The notes under the pieces: generated by a model
What the model was told of the DNA's origin: nothing
The model's database searches: none
Seen by the model: only the letters and a program-made list of their open reading frames with translations
NCBI GenBank assembly: GCA_030765665.1
Contig: JAVCCD010000034.1
Span: 1-11,842 of the forward strand
DNA: 11,842 nt
Direction of reading: 5' to 3'
From: Candidatus Tenebribacter mawsonii
GTDB lineage: Bacteria > Cloacimonadota > Cloacimonadia > Cloacimonadales > TCS61
Translations under genes and position numbers: made by a program
Shown: piece by piece, positions 1 to 7,564 of the stretch
Layout of the letters: each line of letters starts with the position of its first letter
How positions within the stretch are numbered: position 1 is the first letter of the stretch

Positions 1-388
1 TAAAACCTGTATTACCAGGTTCAAACCATTTTTTTTCTTCATAAAAAAGATGTGATTTTCTGTAGATATGGATTGATTCATCGGGATTAACAAGCATAGC
101 AGAATTGTATATTCCCAATTCTGATCTCTCAGCAAATCCAACAACATAACTGGTATTATTCTGTTTAGCAAGTTTTAGAAATAAGGTTGCTGTTGGTCCA
201 CAGTTTGGATCTTCTGCAATGCTACTTACCTCCTCTTTAGAATTAAATAGATATCCGCTTGAGGCAAGTTCAGGTAAGACAATAAGATCAGCAGAAATAC
301 TTTCTAAAAGTGATCTCATTTTTTCTAAATTTTTATTTATTTGCATTATTTCAGGTTTGAACTGACAGATTCCAACTTTAAATCCCAT
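1..388 (-). CDS. Nitrilase-superfamily carbon-nitrogen hydrolase, N-terminal part
   Basis: Read on the minus strand from the ATG at 388-386, this frame stays open to the window edge and gives 129 residues; the C-terminal part is missing. It begins MGFKVGICQFKPE, typical of the family's first beta strand. The catalytic Glu is in LPELASSGY (E40) and the catalytic Lys in YRKSHLF (K111). The nucleophile Cys of the Glu-Lys-Cys triad would lie beyond the edge. Family members hydrolyse amide or nitrile C-N bonds in the cytoplasm; the substrate cannot be told from this fragment. The start is supported by a strong GGAGG 5 nt upstream on the minus strand. The gene is divergent from the rimP-nusA operon and shares its upstream region. 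The family call is firm; the subfamily is open. Confidence 0.88.
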   Translation of the reverse strand, partial: MGFKVGICQFKPEIMQINKNLEKMRSLLESISADLIVLPELASSGYLFNSKEEVSSIAEDPNCGPTATLFLKLAKQNNTSYVVGFAERSELGIYNSAMLVNPDESIHIYRKSHLFYEEKKWFEPGNTGF

Positions 389-430
389 TAATCCTCCAAA
401 ACTGCTCGTATGAAAAAAGTGAATCTTGTT

Positions 431-458
431 TTGTCAATCTTAAATGATTAAATATAGT
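431..458 (+). promoter_or_regulatory. Candidate sigma70-type promoter for the rimP-nusA operon (distal)
   Basis: TTGTCA at 431-436 and TATAGT at 453-458 are separated by 16 bp; each matches the sigma70 consensus at 5 of 6 positions. Transcription from here would give a leader of about 200 nt before rimP that includes the terminator hairpin at 575-601. The region is very AT-rich, so chance matches are likely. The complement of 432-437 also reads TTGACA on the minus strand and could be a -35 box for the divergent hydrolase gene, but no good -10 box follows it. Confidence 0.35.
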
Positions 459-510
459 TAACATTTACTCTTATAATATAATTAAATTATATTTATATAA
501 CAATTTACTC

Positions 511-540
511 TTGACAGCTGAACCTTCAAATTTTTATTGA
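511..540 (+). promoter_or_regulatory. Candidate sigma70-type promoter for the rimP-nusA operon (proximal)
   Basis: A perfect TTGACA -35 box lies at 511-516. The best -10 partner is TATTGA at 535-540 after 18 bp, which is weak (3 of 6). Transcription would begin near 547, just upstream of the terminator hairpin at 575-601. The perfect -35 box is the only strong part of this call. Confidence 0.35.
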
Positions 541-574
541 ATTCTGAAGTAAATAAAAAGCGCATAGTTTTTTA

Positions 575-601
575 GCTGACATTCCGAGTCAGCATTTTTT
601 T
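575..601 (+). terminator. Intrinsic terminator or attenuator in the operon leader
   Basis: GCTGAC (575-580) and GTCAGC (588-593) form a perfect 6-bp stem around a 7-nt loop, followed by an A and seven Ts (595-601). The T-run lies only on the plus-strand 3' side, so it acts rightward. No plus-strand gene lies to its left in the window. It therefore sits between the likely promoters and rimP, which suggests an attenuator; alternatively it ends an unseen short leader RNA. NusA, encoded two genes down, is known to promote termination at such hairpins, so feedback control is a reasonable inference. Confidence 0.6.
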
Positions 602-615
602 GATAAAAAACCGAT

Positions 616-633
616 ACCACTGTCATCAGTGGT
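616..633 (+). promoter_or_regulatory. Leader hairpin just upstream of the rimP ribosome binding site
   Basis: ACCACTG (616-622) and CAGTGGT (627-633) make a perfect 7-bp stem with the 4-nt loop TCAT. It has no T-run, so it is not itself a terminator. It ends 13 nt before the AGAGGGG ribosome binding site (646-652). It may be a transcript-stabilising or protein-binding structure. The function is unknown. Confidence 0.5.
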
Positions 634-661
634 CTAATAGTTTATAGAGGGGAATTTGTTG

Positions 662-1117
662 ATGGAACAGAAAGAAAGAATTGAACTTATTGCCAAGAAC
701 GCATGTTCAGAAGTAAATGTGGCATTATATGATTTATCTTTGAAGCGAGCTTCTAAAGGATTGATTGTACTAATATCTATCACAAAGATTGGTGGAGCTA
801 CAATTAATGAATGTAAAAAAATTAGTAGAATTGTCTCAGAAGTTTTGGAAACAGAGGATGTGATAGCAGAAAGATATTTCCTGGAAGTTTCTACACCGGG
901 CTTAGAGCGATTCCTGAACCAGAAAAAGCATTATGTTAGCGCTATTGATGAAAAAATTCAAGTCTCGTTTGCAGATGGTGAAAATACTGTAACTTTAATT
1001 GGGATCTTAAAAGAAGTACTTCCAGAAAGTATCAGGATCGAATTTGAAGATGCTATAAAAGAAATTCAGCTTACTGATGTTAAGAAAGCTAAAACATATT
1101 TTGATTATAAGAAATAA
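662..1117 (+). CDS. rimP: Ribosome maturation factor RimP
   Basis: A 151-residue protein, the usual RimP length, which helps assemble the 30S subunit in the cytoplasm. The diagnostic motif is LEVSTPGLERFL, matching the family's LEVSSPGxDRPL, in the N-terminal alpha-beta domain; the C-terminal half is the Sm-like beta domain. Start choice: two in-frame TTG codons precede the ATG (656 and 659), but GAGGGG at 647-652 is 9 nt from the ATG at 662 and only 3 nt from the first TTG, so 662 is preferred; 656 remains possible. It is the first gene of the operon and is followed 15 nt later by nusA, the classical pairing. Confidence 0.93.
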   Translation: MEQKERIELIAKNACSEVNVALYDLSLKRASKGLIVLISITKIGGATINECKKISRIVSEVLETEDVIAERYFLEVSTPGLERFLNQKKHYVSAIDEKIQVSFADGENTVTLIGILKEVLPESIRIEFEDAIKEIQLTDVKKAKTYFDYKK

Positions 1118-1132
1118 ATAAGTGAGGAGATT

Positions 1133-2365
1133 ATGAACTCAAACATTATGGGATCTCTTGCCGAATTGGCTAATTTAAAGCAGCTTGATAAAGAGAAATT
1201 AACTTCAATTATTAAAGAAGGTTTGTACCAGGCAATTTCTAAGAAAATGATCTTAGATAATGAATTGGAAATAACTACCGATTACAAAACAAATAAGATA
1301 ATCGCAAAATTTAACAGGATCGTTGTAGAAAGAGATACTTCACTTGGTGAGATCTCTCTGGAAGATGCAAAAATGATTGATGACGATTTAGATTTGGGAA
1401 ACACGATTCCTGTGGAAATGAACATCTCTGAATTTGAACCAAAAGTAATAAGAAATGCCAGAAAAGCGATTCTTGAAAGAATCAAATTACTAGAAGAAGA
1501 TAGGATCATGTTCGATTATGAAAATCAGAAGAATCAACTTGTTTCTGGTAAAATCACAAAAGATGATTTTAATGGTTACTTAGTAAATATTGGCTACGCT
1601 GATGCTCTGCTATCTAAAGAAGAGCAAGTTGAAGATGAATATTATAAAGTTGGTGATGTAATTCGATGCTATGTTGTGAATATTCGCAAACGCAAAAAAG
1701 ATGTAATTGTGATTTTATCACGAACTCGGCCTGAGTTTGTAAAAAAAATATTTGAATCAGAAATACCAGAAATCACTTCTGGAGAAATAGAGATCAAGAA
1801 GATCGTTCGAGAACCCGGTATGCGAACTAAGGTTTCTGTTTATTCTAATAGTTCGGAAGTTGATGCGACTGCAGCTTGTCTCGGTCCTCATGGAGTTAGA
1901 ATAGAAGCAATCCGTAAAGAATTGAATGGTGAGTTGGTAGATATCGTAGTTTGGGATTCAGCACCTGAACAATTGATCGCAAATGCTATTGGACCGGATC
2001 TAGTAGAAAAGGTATACTTGGCAGATCGTGGTAAATTTGCCAGGATCATTGTGAATAAAGACAATAAGAATTTAGCGATTGGTAAAAAGGGTAAGAACGT
2101 AAAGCTAGCAGCAAAGCTTACCGATTTCAAATTGGATATTTATACCGAAGAAGAATTTGAAGATAAAATTTCTGAAGAACGTAGGATCACAAGTCATATT
2201 AGCGATCTTGATGGGGTGTCTTCAAAAGTTGCGGATGTATTAAAAACACATGGATATACTTCCGTTCAAGATATCTATGAAGCTAGTATTGAAGAGCTTT
2301 GCAATCTGGAAGGTTTGGGCAAGAAAACTGCAGAAAAGATCAAAGAATCTTCCAAATATTTCTAG
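1133..2365 (+). CDS. nusA: Transcription termination/antitermination factor NusA
   Basis: NusA binds RNA polymerase and nascent RNA and modulates pausing, intrinsic termination and antitermination. Domains over 410 residues: N-terminal polymerase-binding domain (about 1-130), S1 (about 135-198), KH1 (about 225-275, with REPGMRTKVSV and GPHGVRI) and KH2 (about 303-345, with IGKKGKNV). A C-terminal helix-hairpin-helix tail follows (about 356-410, LEGLGKKTAEKI). The tail resembles one acidic-repeat unit of E. coli NusA, which has two in 495 residues; many bacteria have none. The start is set by GAGGAG at 1124-1129. The next in-frame ATG (1148) is too far from that site. It could regulate its own operon through the upstream terminator hairpin, which is an inference. 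Confidence 0.97.
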   Translation: MNSNIMGSLAELANLKQLDKEKLTSIIKEGLYQAISKKMILDNELEITTDYKTNKIIAKFNRIVVERDTSLGEISLEDAKMIDDDLDLGNTIPVEMNISEFEPKVIRNARKAILERIKLLEEDRIMFDYENQKNQLVSGKITKDDFNGYLVNIGYADALLSKEEQVEDEYYKVGDVIRCYVVNIRKRKKDVIVILSRTRPEFVKKIFESEIPEITSGEIEIKKIVREPGMRTKVSVYSNSSEVDATAACLGPHGVRIEAIRKELNGELVDIVVWDSAPEQLIANAIGPDLVEKVYLADRGKFARIIVNKDNKNLAIGKKGKNVKLAAKLTDFKLDIYTEEEFEDKISEERRITSHISDLDGVSSKVADVLKTHGYTSVQDIYEASIEELCNLEGLGKKTAEKIKESSKYF

Positions 2366-2396
2366 TTCTTAAATATTAGGAAATAATTGAATTAAG

Positions 2397-2633
2397 ATGC
2401 CGAATAGATCTTCCAATGCTGGACATATCCCTCAGAGGACATGTGTAATCTGCAAAATGAAAGCAGATAAGAAGCAGCAAATGAAGTTTGTTTTGGTGGA
2501 TTCTGAAGTTGTGTTTGTTTTGAATAATGAAATTGGAAAACGTGGTTATTATGTTTGTAATAATAATAATTGCTTACAGAAAATAGATAAATGGGTAGCA
2601 AGTAGGCAAAAAAGTAGGAGATTGAATGGATGA
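2397..2633 (+). CDS. rnpM: YlxR-family protein (RnpM, RNase P modulator)
   Basis: A 78-residue basic protein with the YlxR (DUF448) signatures RTCVICK (14-20) and GKRGYYVC (47-54). These form the conserved nucleic-acid-binding surface. The family is almost always encoded between nusA and infB, as here. In Bacillus subtilis the homologue binds the RNase P RNA and dampens its activity. C16, C19, C54 and C59 could bind a metal, but this is not established for the family. The start is uncertain: AGGA at 2377-2380 is 16 nt from the ATG, so translation may be coupled to nusA, 31 nt upstream. The 3' end overlaps the next gene by 8 nt. Confidence 0.9.
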   Translation: MPNRSSNAGHIPQRTCVICKMKADKKQQMKFVLVDSEVVFVLNNEIGKRGYYVCNNNNCLQKIDKWVASRQKSRRLNG

Positions 2634-2925
2634 TAAAGTTTTTAATTTATTGCACATGGCAAGAAAAGCTGGGAAATTAAAATCTGGTTTTGATGCCTGT
2701 GAAAGATCCTGCTTTGCCAATAACGCAAAATTACTAATCTATACATCTGACCTGGCTGAAAAAAGAAAAAAGCATTTGCTGAACCTGGCAAATGCAAATA
2801 ATGTAAAGATTATAGAATATGGTTCTAAATCTCTTTTTGGAAGTGAATTTAAGATCAGAGATATTGGAATAATTTGTATTGAAGACGCAAATTTCGCTAA
2901 GGGAATTTTGCGATCGATAGGTTAA
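2626..2925 (+). CDS. L7Ae-family ribosomal-like protein (YlxQ)
   Basis: A 99-residue protein of the L7Ae/L30e/S12e/Gadd45 family, whose members bind kink-turn RNA. The N-terminal stretch NLLHMARKAGKLKSGFDAC matches the family pattern, with LxxARKAGxxxxG followed by the conserved helix and an AKLLIYTSD strand. Its place between rnpM and infB is that of ylxQ in Bacillus and relatives. It probably acts on the ribosome or on structured RNA in the cytoplasm; the exact target is not known. The ATG follows GTAGGAG by 5 nt and overlaps the rnpM stop, so the two genes are likely translationally coupled. Confidence 0.88.
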   Translation: MDDKVFNLLHMARKAGKLKSGFDACERSCFANNAKLLIYTSDLAEKRKKHLLNLANANNVKIIEYGSKSLFGSEFKIRDIGIICIEDANFAKGILRSIG

Positions 2926-2938
2926 ACTTGGAGGACAC

Positions 2939-5341
2939 ATGCCGACGAAAGTGCATCAATTAGCTAAGGAACTAAAAATATCAACAGCAGCTCTAAAAAA
3001 ACATCTCAATGATATGGGTGTTATGGTTAAAAGCCACATGAGCCCTATTGATGAAGAGACAGAAACAAATATTCGTGCAAAGTTTAATGCTGAGTTTGCT
3101 GCTGTTAAACAACGACAACAGGACAGAAATACTTTCCATAAAAAAATTGTTTTAGCTGATAAGAGAAAAGAAGAGATAGAAAAAGAAAAGAAATCTCAAG
3201 CATCAGAAAAGGATAAAAGGCAAGAAGTTCAGAATTTTGTAGAAAAAAGTATTAAAAAAACTGATACACGAAAGCCTAACAAAAGTAACAATGTTTACAA
3301 AAAACCTATCCCTTCTCTAAAGCAAAATAAATTACCAGATGTTCCTCCAGTAGAAGAGAAAAGAAAATTTAAAGACCATGACAAAAAAACTATTACTGAA
3401 AAAACATTTGATAAAAAAGATAAACATTTAAAAGCAAAATTACAGCATCTATCAAAAAGTAAAAAGAAAAAACGTTTTACTCCAAGCGAACTGGAAGAAG
3501 CTGAAATTGCAAGAAATATCAAACTTACTTTGTCTGATGATTCTTCCAAAAAGAAAAAATATAAAAAAGATAGAGTGGAAGCCAATAATGATGTGAAGTT
3601 AGTTATTAATGAATATACATCTGTGAGTGAGTTAGCAAAGTTGATGAACTTATCTGCTTCTGAAATCATTACAAAATTCTTTATGATGGGGCAGATGGTT
3701 ACTATTAATCAGCGTCTTGATAAGGAATCATTAGAGATGATATGTGATGAATTCGATTTTGACGTTGATTTTAAAGAAGAATATGGCAGTGAATTACTTG
3801 AAGAACAGAACGTTGAAGACGAAAATATTGAAACAGCTAGTAGACCACCAATTGTAACTATTATGGGTCATGTGGATCATGGTAAAACTGCGATTCTCGA
3901 TAGGATCCGCTCAACAAATGTTATTGCTGGGGAAGCTGGTGGAATAACGCAACATATTGGAGCATATCAAGTTGATTATAATGGTCATAAGATTACTTTC
4001 CTCGATACACCCGGTCATGAAGCGTTTGCAGCTATGCGTGCTCGTGGAGCAAATGTAACAGATATCGCTGTAATTGTTGTCGCTGCTAATGAAAGCGTGA
4101 AGAAGCAGACTATTGAAGCTCTTGATCATGCTAAATCTGCAGGTGTTACAATAATCGTAGCAATAAATAAGATAGACCTTAAAGATGCAAATGTTGATAA
4201 AACTATTTCTGATTTGATGAAGCATAACATTATGTTGGAAGATTACGGTGGAAATGTAATGTGGACTGAGTGTTCTGCCAAAACTGGTGAAGGAATTGAT
4301 GATCTTTTAGAATCAATTTTACTAACAACTGAAATGATGGAACTTTCTGCTCCAATAAATATCAACGGAGAAGGAATTGTAATTGAATCTAAGAAAGATT
4401 CACGAAAAGGAACCATTGTAACAATATTAATGCAGAAAGGAAAACTAGGCAAATCGGATAGTGTGGTCTGTGGGGCAACATACGGACACATCAGAAAGAT
4501 CGAAGACGAACGAGGAGCTGAAGTTAATGAGCTAAATCCTGCTGATGTTGGAGTACTTTATGGTATAAATAAAGTTCCCAAAGCTGGGGATATCCTAAAT
4601 AAAGTTGATGATGAGAAGAAAGCTCGTCAAATTAGTGCAGAACGAAGGAACATACGACGAGAACGTGAGAAATTCCAAACAAAGACAAATCTTGATAATT
4701 TATTCCAGCGTATAAAAGAAGATCAAATGAGCGAGATAAAACTTATCGTAAAAGCAGATACCGATGGTTCTGTAGAAGCATTATGTGATTCGTTCCAAAA
4801 ACTTAGTACAGAAGACGTTGTAGTGAATATTATTCGTAAAGCAGTTGGTGGTATCAATGAGGCAGATGTTAATATGGCTTCAGCTTCTGATGCTATTATT
4901 ATTGGATTCCATGTACGTGCAGGAACTTCCGCAAAGAAATTGGCAGAAGATGAAAATGTTGAAATTAAATTGTATCAGATCATCTACGAAGCGATTGAAG
5001 AAATTGAAAGCGCAATGACCGGAATGCTAAAACCAAAATTTGAAGAAAAATATCTGGGGACTGCTGTTGTGAAGCAAGCTTTCAGAATCAAAGGAGTTGG
5101 AGTAATAGCTGGAGTTGCAGTAGAGAAAGGTGCTATCCATAATGACGGTGTTGTACGAATTTATCGTAATGATATAATTATTCACGAAGGTAAATTGTCA
5201 TCATTAAAGCATTATTCTGAAGAAGTAAAAGAATTAAAAGCTGGTACTGAGGGTGGAATTGGTATCGAAAAATTCAATGATATAAAAACTGCAGACATTA
5301 TAGAGAATTACATTGTTAAAGAAGTTGCTAGAAAGCTTTAA
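2939..5341 (+). CDS. infB: Translation initiation factor IF-2
   Basis: An 800-residue GTPase that brings initiator fMet-tRNA to the 30S subunit and promotes subunit joining. Residues 1-50 are an IF2_N domain. A long Lys/Glu-rich, probably disordered linker follows (about 51-200), then a second IF2_N-like unit (about 220-275). The G domain shows G1 GHVDHGKT (310-317), G2 GGITQHIG, G3 DTPGHE (356-361), G4 NKID (410-413) and G5 SAK. The C-terminal domains II, III (KADTDGSVEAL) and IV, which binds fMet-tRNA, complete the protein. All catalytic motifs are intact, including the His of DTPGHE. GGAGG lies 4 nt before the ATG, and the gap from the L7Ae-like gene is 13 nt. Confidence 0.99.
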   Translation: MPTKVHQLAKELKISTAALKKHLNDMGVMVKSHMSPIDEETETNIRAKFNAEFAAVKQRQQDRNTFHKKIVLADKRKEEIEKEKKSQASEKDKRQEVQNFVEKSIKKTDTRKPNKSNNVYKKPIPSLKQNKLPDVPPVEEKRKFKDHDKKTITEKTFDKKDKHLKAKLQHLSKSKKKKRFTPSELEEAEIARNIKLTLSDDSSKKKKYKKDRVEANNDVKLVINEYTSVSELAKLMNLSASEIITKFFMMGQMVTINQRLDKESLEMICDEFDFDVDFKEEYGSELLEEQNVEDENIETASRPPIVTIMGHVDHGKTAILDRIRSTNVIAGEAGGITQHIGAYQVDYNGHKITFLDTPGHEAFAAMRARGANVTDIAVIVVAANESVKKQTIEALDHAKSAGVTIIVAINKIDLKDANVDKTISDLMKHNIMLEDYGGNVMWTECSAKTGEGIDDLLESILLTTEMMELSAPININGEGIVIESKKDSRKGTIVTILMQKGKLGKSDSVVCGATYGHIRKIEDERGAEVNELNPADVGVLYGINKVPKAGDILNKVDDEKKARQISAERRNIRREREKFQTKTNLDNLFQRIKEDQMSEIKLIVKADTDGSVEALCDSFQKLSTEDVVVNIIRKAVGGINEADVNMASASDAIIIGFHVRAGTSAKKLAEDENVEIKLYQIIYEAIEEIESAMTGMLKPKFEEKYLGTAVVKQAFRIKGVGVIAGVAVEKGAIHNDGVVRIYRNDIIIHEGKLSSLKHYSEEVKELKAGTEGGIGIEKFNDIKTADIIENYIVKEVARKL

Positions 5342-5357
5342 TAAGTGGATATAATAA

Positions 5358-5714
5358 ATGGCTAGAATTAGAATAAAAAGATTAGAGAGTGAACTTTTTA
5401 AGCTTCTTAGCTCAACAATTAGTTTTAAACTTCGTGATAATAACCTAACAATGGTTACTGTTACTGGAGTTAAACTTACTAATGATCTCTCGTATCTTAG
5501 AATATTTTTTTCCCATTTTGATGAAACTAAAACGGAACATGTTCTAAAATCATTACAGAAGAGCAGTGGCTTCCTAAAAAACGAAATTGCAAAAGCAAAA
5601 TTTATGCGTAAAATACCAGAGATTAGTTTTGAATATGATAAACTGGAAGAAAATGCTCGTGACCTCGATAAAATATTCGCAAAAATTCAAGCTGAAAAGA
5701 AGGACGATAAATGA
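5358..5714 (+). CDS. rbfA: 30S ribosome-binding factor RbfA
   Basis: A 118-residue single-domain KH-type protein of usual RbfA length. It binds the 30S subunit and helps 16S rRNA 5'-end maturation, especially in the cold. Recognisable parts are the N-terminal RIKRLESELFKLLS helix, the VTVTGVKLTNDLSYLRIFFS strand pair and the C-terminal ARDLDKIFAKI helix. The Lys-rich C-terminus is typical. The gene follows infB by 16 nt with only a weak GTGG-type ribosome binding site (5345-5348). It ends in an ATGA overlap with the DHH gene, so coupling is likely. The infB-rbfA order is conserved across bacteria and supports the call. Confidence 0.95.
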   Translation: MARIRIKRLESELFKLLSSTISFKLRDNNLTMVTVTGVKLTNDLSYLRIFFSHFDETKTEHVLKSLQKSSGFLKNEIAKAKFMRKIPEISFEYDKLEENARDLDKIFAKIQAEKKDDK

Positions 5715-6697
5715 TCATAGAGAAGTTATCAGAAATTAAAGATATTCTATTGAAGGCAGCAAAAGATAGTCCCACAATCGCAATTCTTACTCATAAAAAT
5801 CCTGATGGTGATGGATTTCCGGCTTGTCTTGCAATGCAAGAAATTTTGCTTCAACAAAATATAAAATCTGACGTTGTACTAGAAGATGAACCTTCCGAGA
5901 TTTATGATTTTCTTGATGGTTTTAATAGAGCAAAAGCTTTTTCTGAATATATGATCTATGACCTTCTAATAATTGTGGATTGTCATGAAGAAGAACGAAT
6001 AGGTATTTGTGAACCGCTCATCCCTACGGCAAAAAAAATAATTGCTATCGATCATCACATTTTAAGCGATGCGATAGATGATGCAGTCACATATATTGAT
6101 ACTTCAGCTGTTTCAGCAGGTGCTATAATTTATAATATGTTCAGAAATGAAATTAATGAATTTAACGCAAAGCCTGCAAATTACATTGCACAGGCTATAT
6201 ATACAACAATACTTAATGATACCGATAACTTCTTAAACCAGAATGTAGATGAAGATACATTTCTTATTTGTTCACAACTTATGAAATACAAGATCAATCC
6301 TGGAAGGATTACGGAACTTTTCCTCTTGAATAAACCTGCTAATGAGATCCGTTTTGTTGGTGAAGTTCTCTCTACTATAGAAACTTATGATGATGATAAC
6401 ATCTTGTTTATGCATGCTGATAATGATATGTTAATGCGAAACAGAGTAGATCATGAGGGAAATTCGAAACTTACACGCTGGGTGAAGGGAACTCATAATG
6501 TAAAAGTTACTGTCCTCTTCCATCAAGTGGTAAAGAAAAGGTATCGCATAAGCTTACGTTCTAATTATATAAATGTGAACAAAATCGCTGTTAAATATGG
6601 TGGTGGCGGTCATGAAAAAGCTTCAGGTTGCGAAATGAAAGGTAGCCTGGAAGAATTAAAGATTACTTTATTGGAAGATATCCGGGAACAATTATAA
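5711..6697 (+). CDS. nrnA: DHH-family phosphoesterase, NrnA-like oligoribonuclease/pAp phosphatase
   Basis: A 328-residue DHH/DHHA1 protein. Metal-binding motifs in the DHH domain are HKNPDGDG (28-35), DCH (90-92), DHH (114-116) and the Asp in LNDTDNF (D170). The C-terminal DHHA1 domain carries GGGGHEKASG (297-306), which binds substrate. In characterised relatives this architecture degrades short oligoribonucleotides (nanoRNA) and dephosphorylates pAp, and some members hydrolyse cyclic dinucleotide products such as pApA. The position between rbfA and truB is the usual one for nrnA-type genes. GAAGGA lies about 6 nt before the ATG. All metal ligands appear present. Which of these substrates it prefers cannot be read from the sequence. 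Confidence 0.9.
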   Translation: MIIEKLSEIKDILLKAAKDSPTIAILTHKNPDGDGFPACLAMQEILLQQNIKSDVVLEDEPSEIYDFLDGFNRAKAFSEYMIYDLLIIVDCHEEERIGICEPLIPTAKKIIAIDHHILSDAIDDAVTYIDTSAVSAGAIIYNMFRNEINEFNAKPANYIAQAIYTTILNDTDNFLNQNVDEDTFLICSQLMKYKINPGRITELFLLNKPANEIRFVGEVLSTIETYDDDNILFMHADNDMLMRNRVDHEGNSKLTRWVKGTHNVKVTVLFHQVVKKRYRISLRSNYINVNKIAVKYGGGGHEKASGCEMKGSLEELKITLLEDIREQL

Positions 6698-6700
6698 AAA

Positions 6701-7564
6701 ATGTCAGATTTCGGTGTAATATTAATTGATAAACCACCGAATATAACATCGTTCGATGTTGTAAAAAAACTTCGTAAAATAACCGGAATTAGAAAAATTG
6801 GGCATACTGGAACACTCGACCCCTTTGCAACTGGACTTTTGCAGATCTGTATCGGAAAAGCAACACGAGTAGTTTCTAAACTTACAGAAAACGATAAGAC
6901 ATATCTTGCTACCTGTCAGTTGGGAATCAAAACTGATACAGGTGATCTTACCGGAGAGATTGTCATGCAGGAAGAATCTCCTGAAATCACAAAAGAAGAG
7001 CTTAAAAATATTGAACCAGAAGTTTTGAAAATATCATCTCAAATTCCGCATAAATTTTCAGCAATTAAAGTCGATGGTAAACGAGCTTATGAACTTTCTA
7101 GAAAAAAAATTGAAATTGACTTACAACCACGTCCAATTAAAATTTTAGAATTTAGTATCGAGGATTATAAAGACAATGAGCTCACATATAGCGCACAAGT
7201 AAGCAAAGGAACATATATTCGTGTGCTCTCTGAAACGATTGCTGAGAAACTTGGAACAATTGGGACAACTAAAACCCTAAGAAGGACTACAATAGGTAAT
7301 CTTGAACTTAAAGATGCTGTGAAACTAGAAGCTCTAAATACAGAGAACTGGAAAAATTATCTTATCCCACTAAATCAAGTTTTCTCAAACCTTACTAAAA
7401 TTCATCTTGCAACAGAACAACAGCAACTTTTTAAGAATGGTGGTTATGTGGAAACACCTATGAAAAATGAAGATGAGGTTATCGTTCTTGACAATGCAGA
7501 TAAGTGTATAGGATTTGGAATTATTAAGGAAGGTTTATTAAAACCAAAATTAGTATTTATATGA
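6701..7564 (+). CDS. truB: tRNA pseudouridine-55 synthase TruB
   Basis: A 287-residue enzyme that isomerises U55 in the T-arm of tRNA. The N-terminus has GVILIDKPPNITSFDVV and the catalytic motif GHTGTLDPFATGLL, with the nucleophile Asp at D40. Further family motifs are KTYLA, GxxTDTGDxTGE, PHKFSAIKVDGKRAYELSR and GTYIRVLSE. The C-terminal part (from about 235) is a short PUA-like domain. It starts 3 nt after the DHH gene without a clear ribosome binding site, so translational coupling is likely. It ends in an ATGA overlap with ribF. The truB-ribF pair is widely conserved. Confidence 0.97.
   Translation: MSDFGVILIDKPPNITSFDVVKKLRKITGIRKIGHTGTLDPFATGLLQICIGKATRVVSKLTENDKTYLATCQLGIKTDTGDLTGEIVMQEESPEITKEELKNIEPEVLKISSQIPHKFSAIKVDGKRAYELSRKKIEIDLQPRPIKILEFSIEDYKDNELTYSAQVSKGTYIRVLSETIAEKLGTIGTTKTLRRTTIGNLELKDAVKLEALNTENWKNYLIPLNQVFSNLTKIHLATEQQQLFKNGGYVETPMKNEDEVIVLDNADKCIGFGIIKEGLLKPKLVFI

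Noticed and set aside
541..655. tRNA or other structured RNA gene upstream of rimP, as with metY in E. coli
   Set aside because: Only two simple hairpins are present; there is no cloverleaf or T-loop sequence.
656..664. TTG start codons for rimP at 656 or 659
   Set aside because: The GAGGGG site at 647-652 is too close to 656, and the ATG at 662 has suitable spacing, so the ATG is preferred.
3295..3669. Minus-strand ORF of 124 codons inside infB
   Set aside because: It is a shadow of the Lys/Glu-rich IF-2 linker; the Phe/Ser/Leu-rich product is what the complement of AAA/GAA-rich codons gives.
3911..4491. Minus-strand ORFs of 104 and 82 codons inside the IF-2 G domain
   Set aside because: They overlap the strongly conserved GTPase motifs on the other strand, with no ribosome binding site or family signal of their own.
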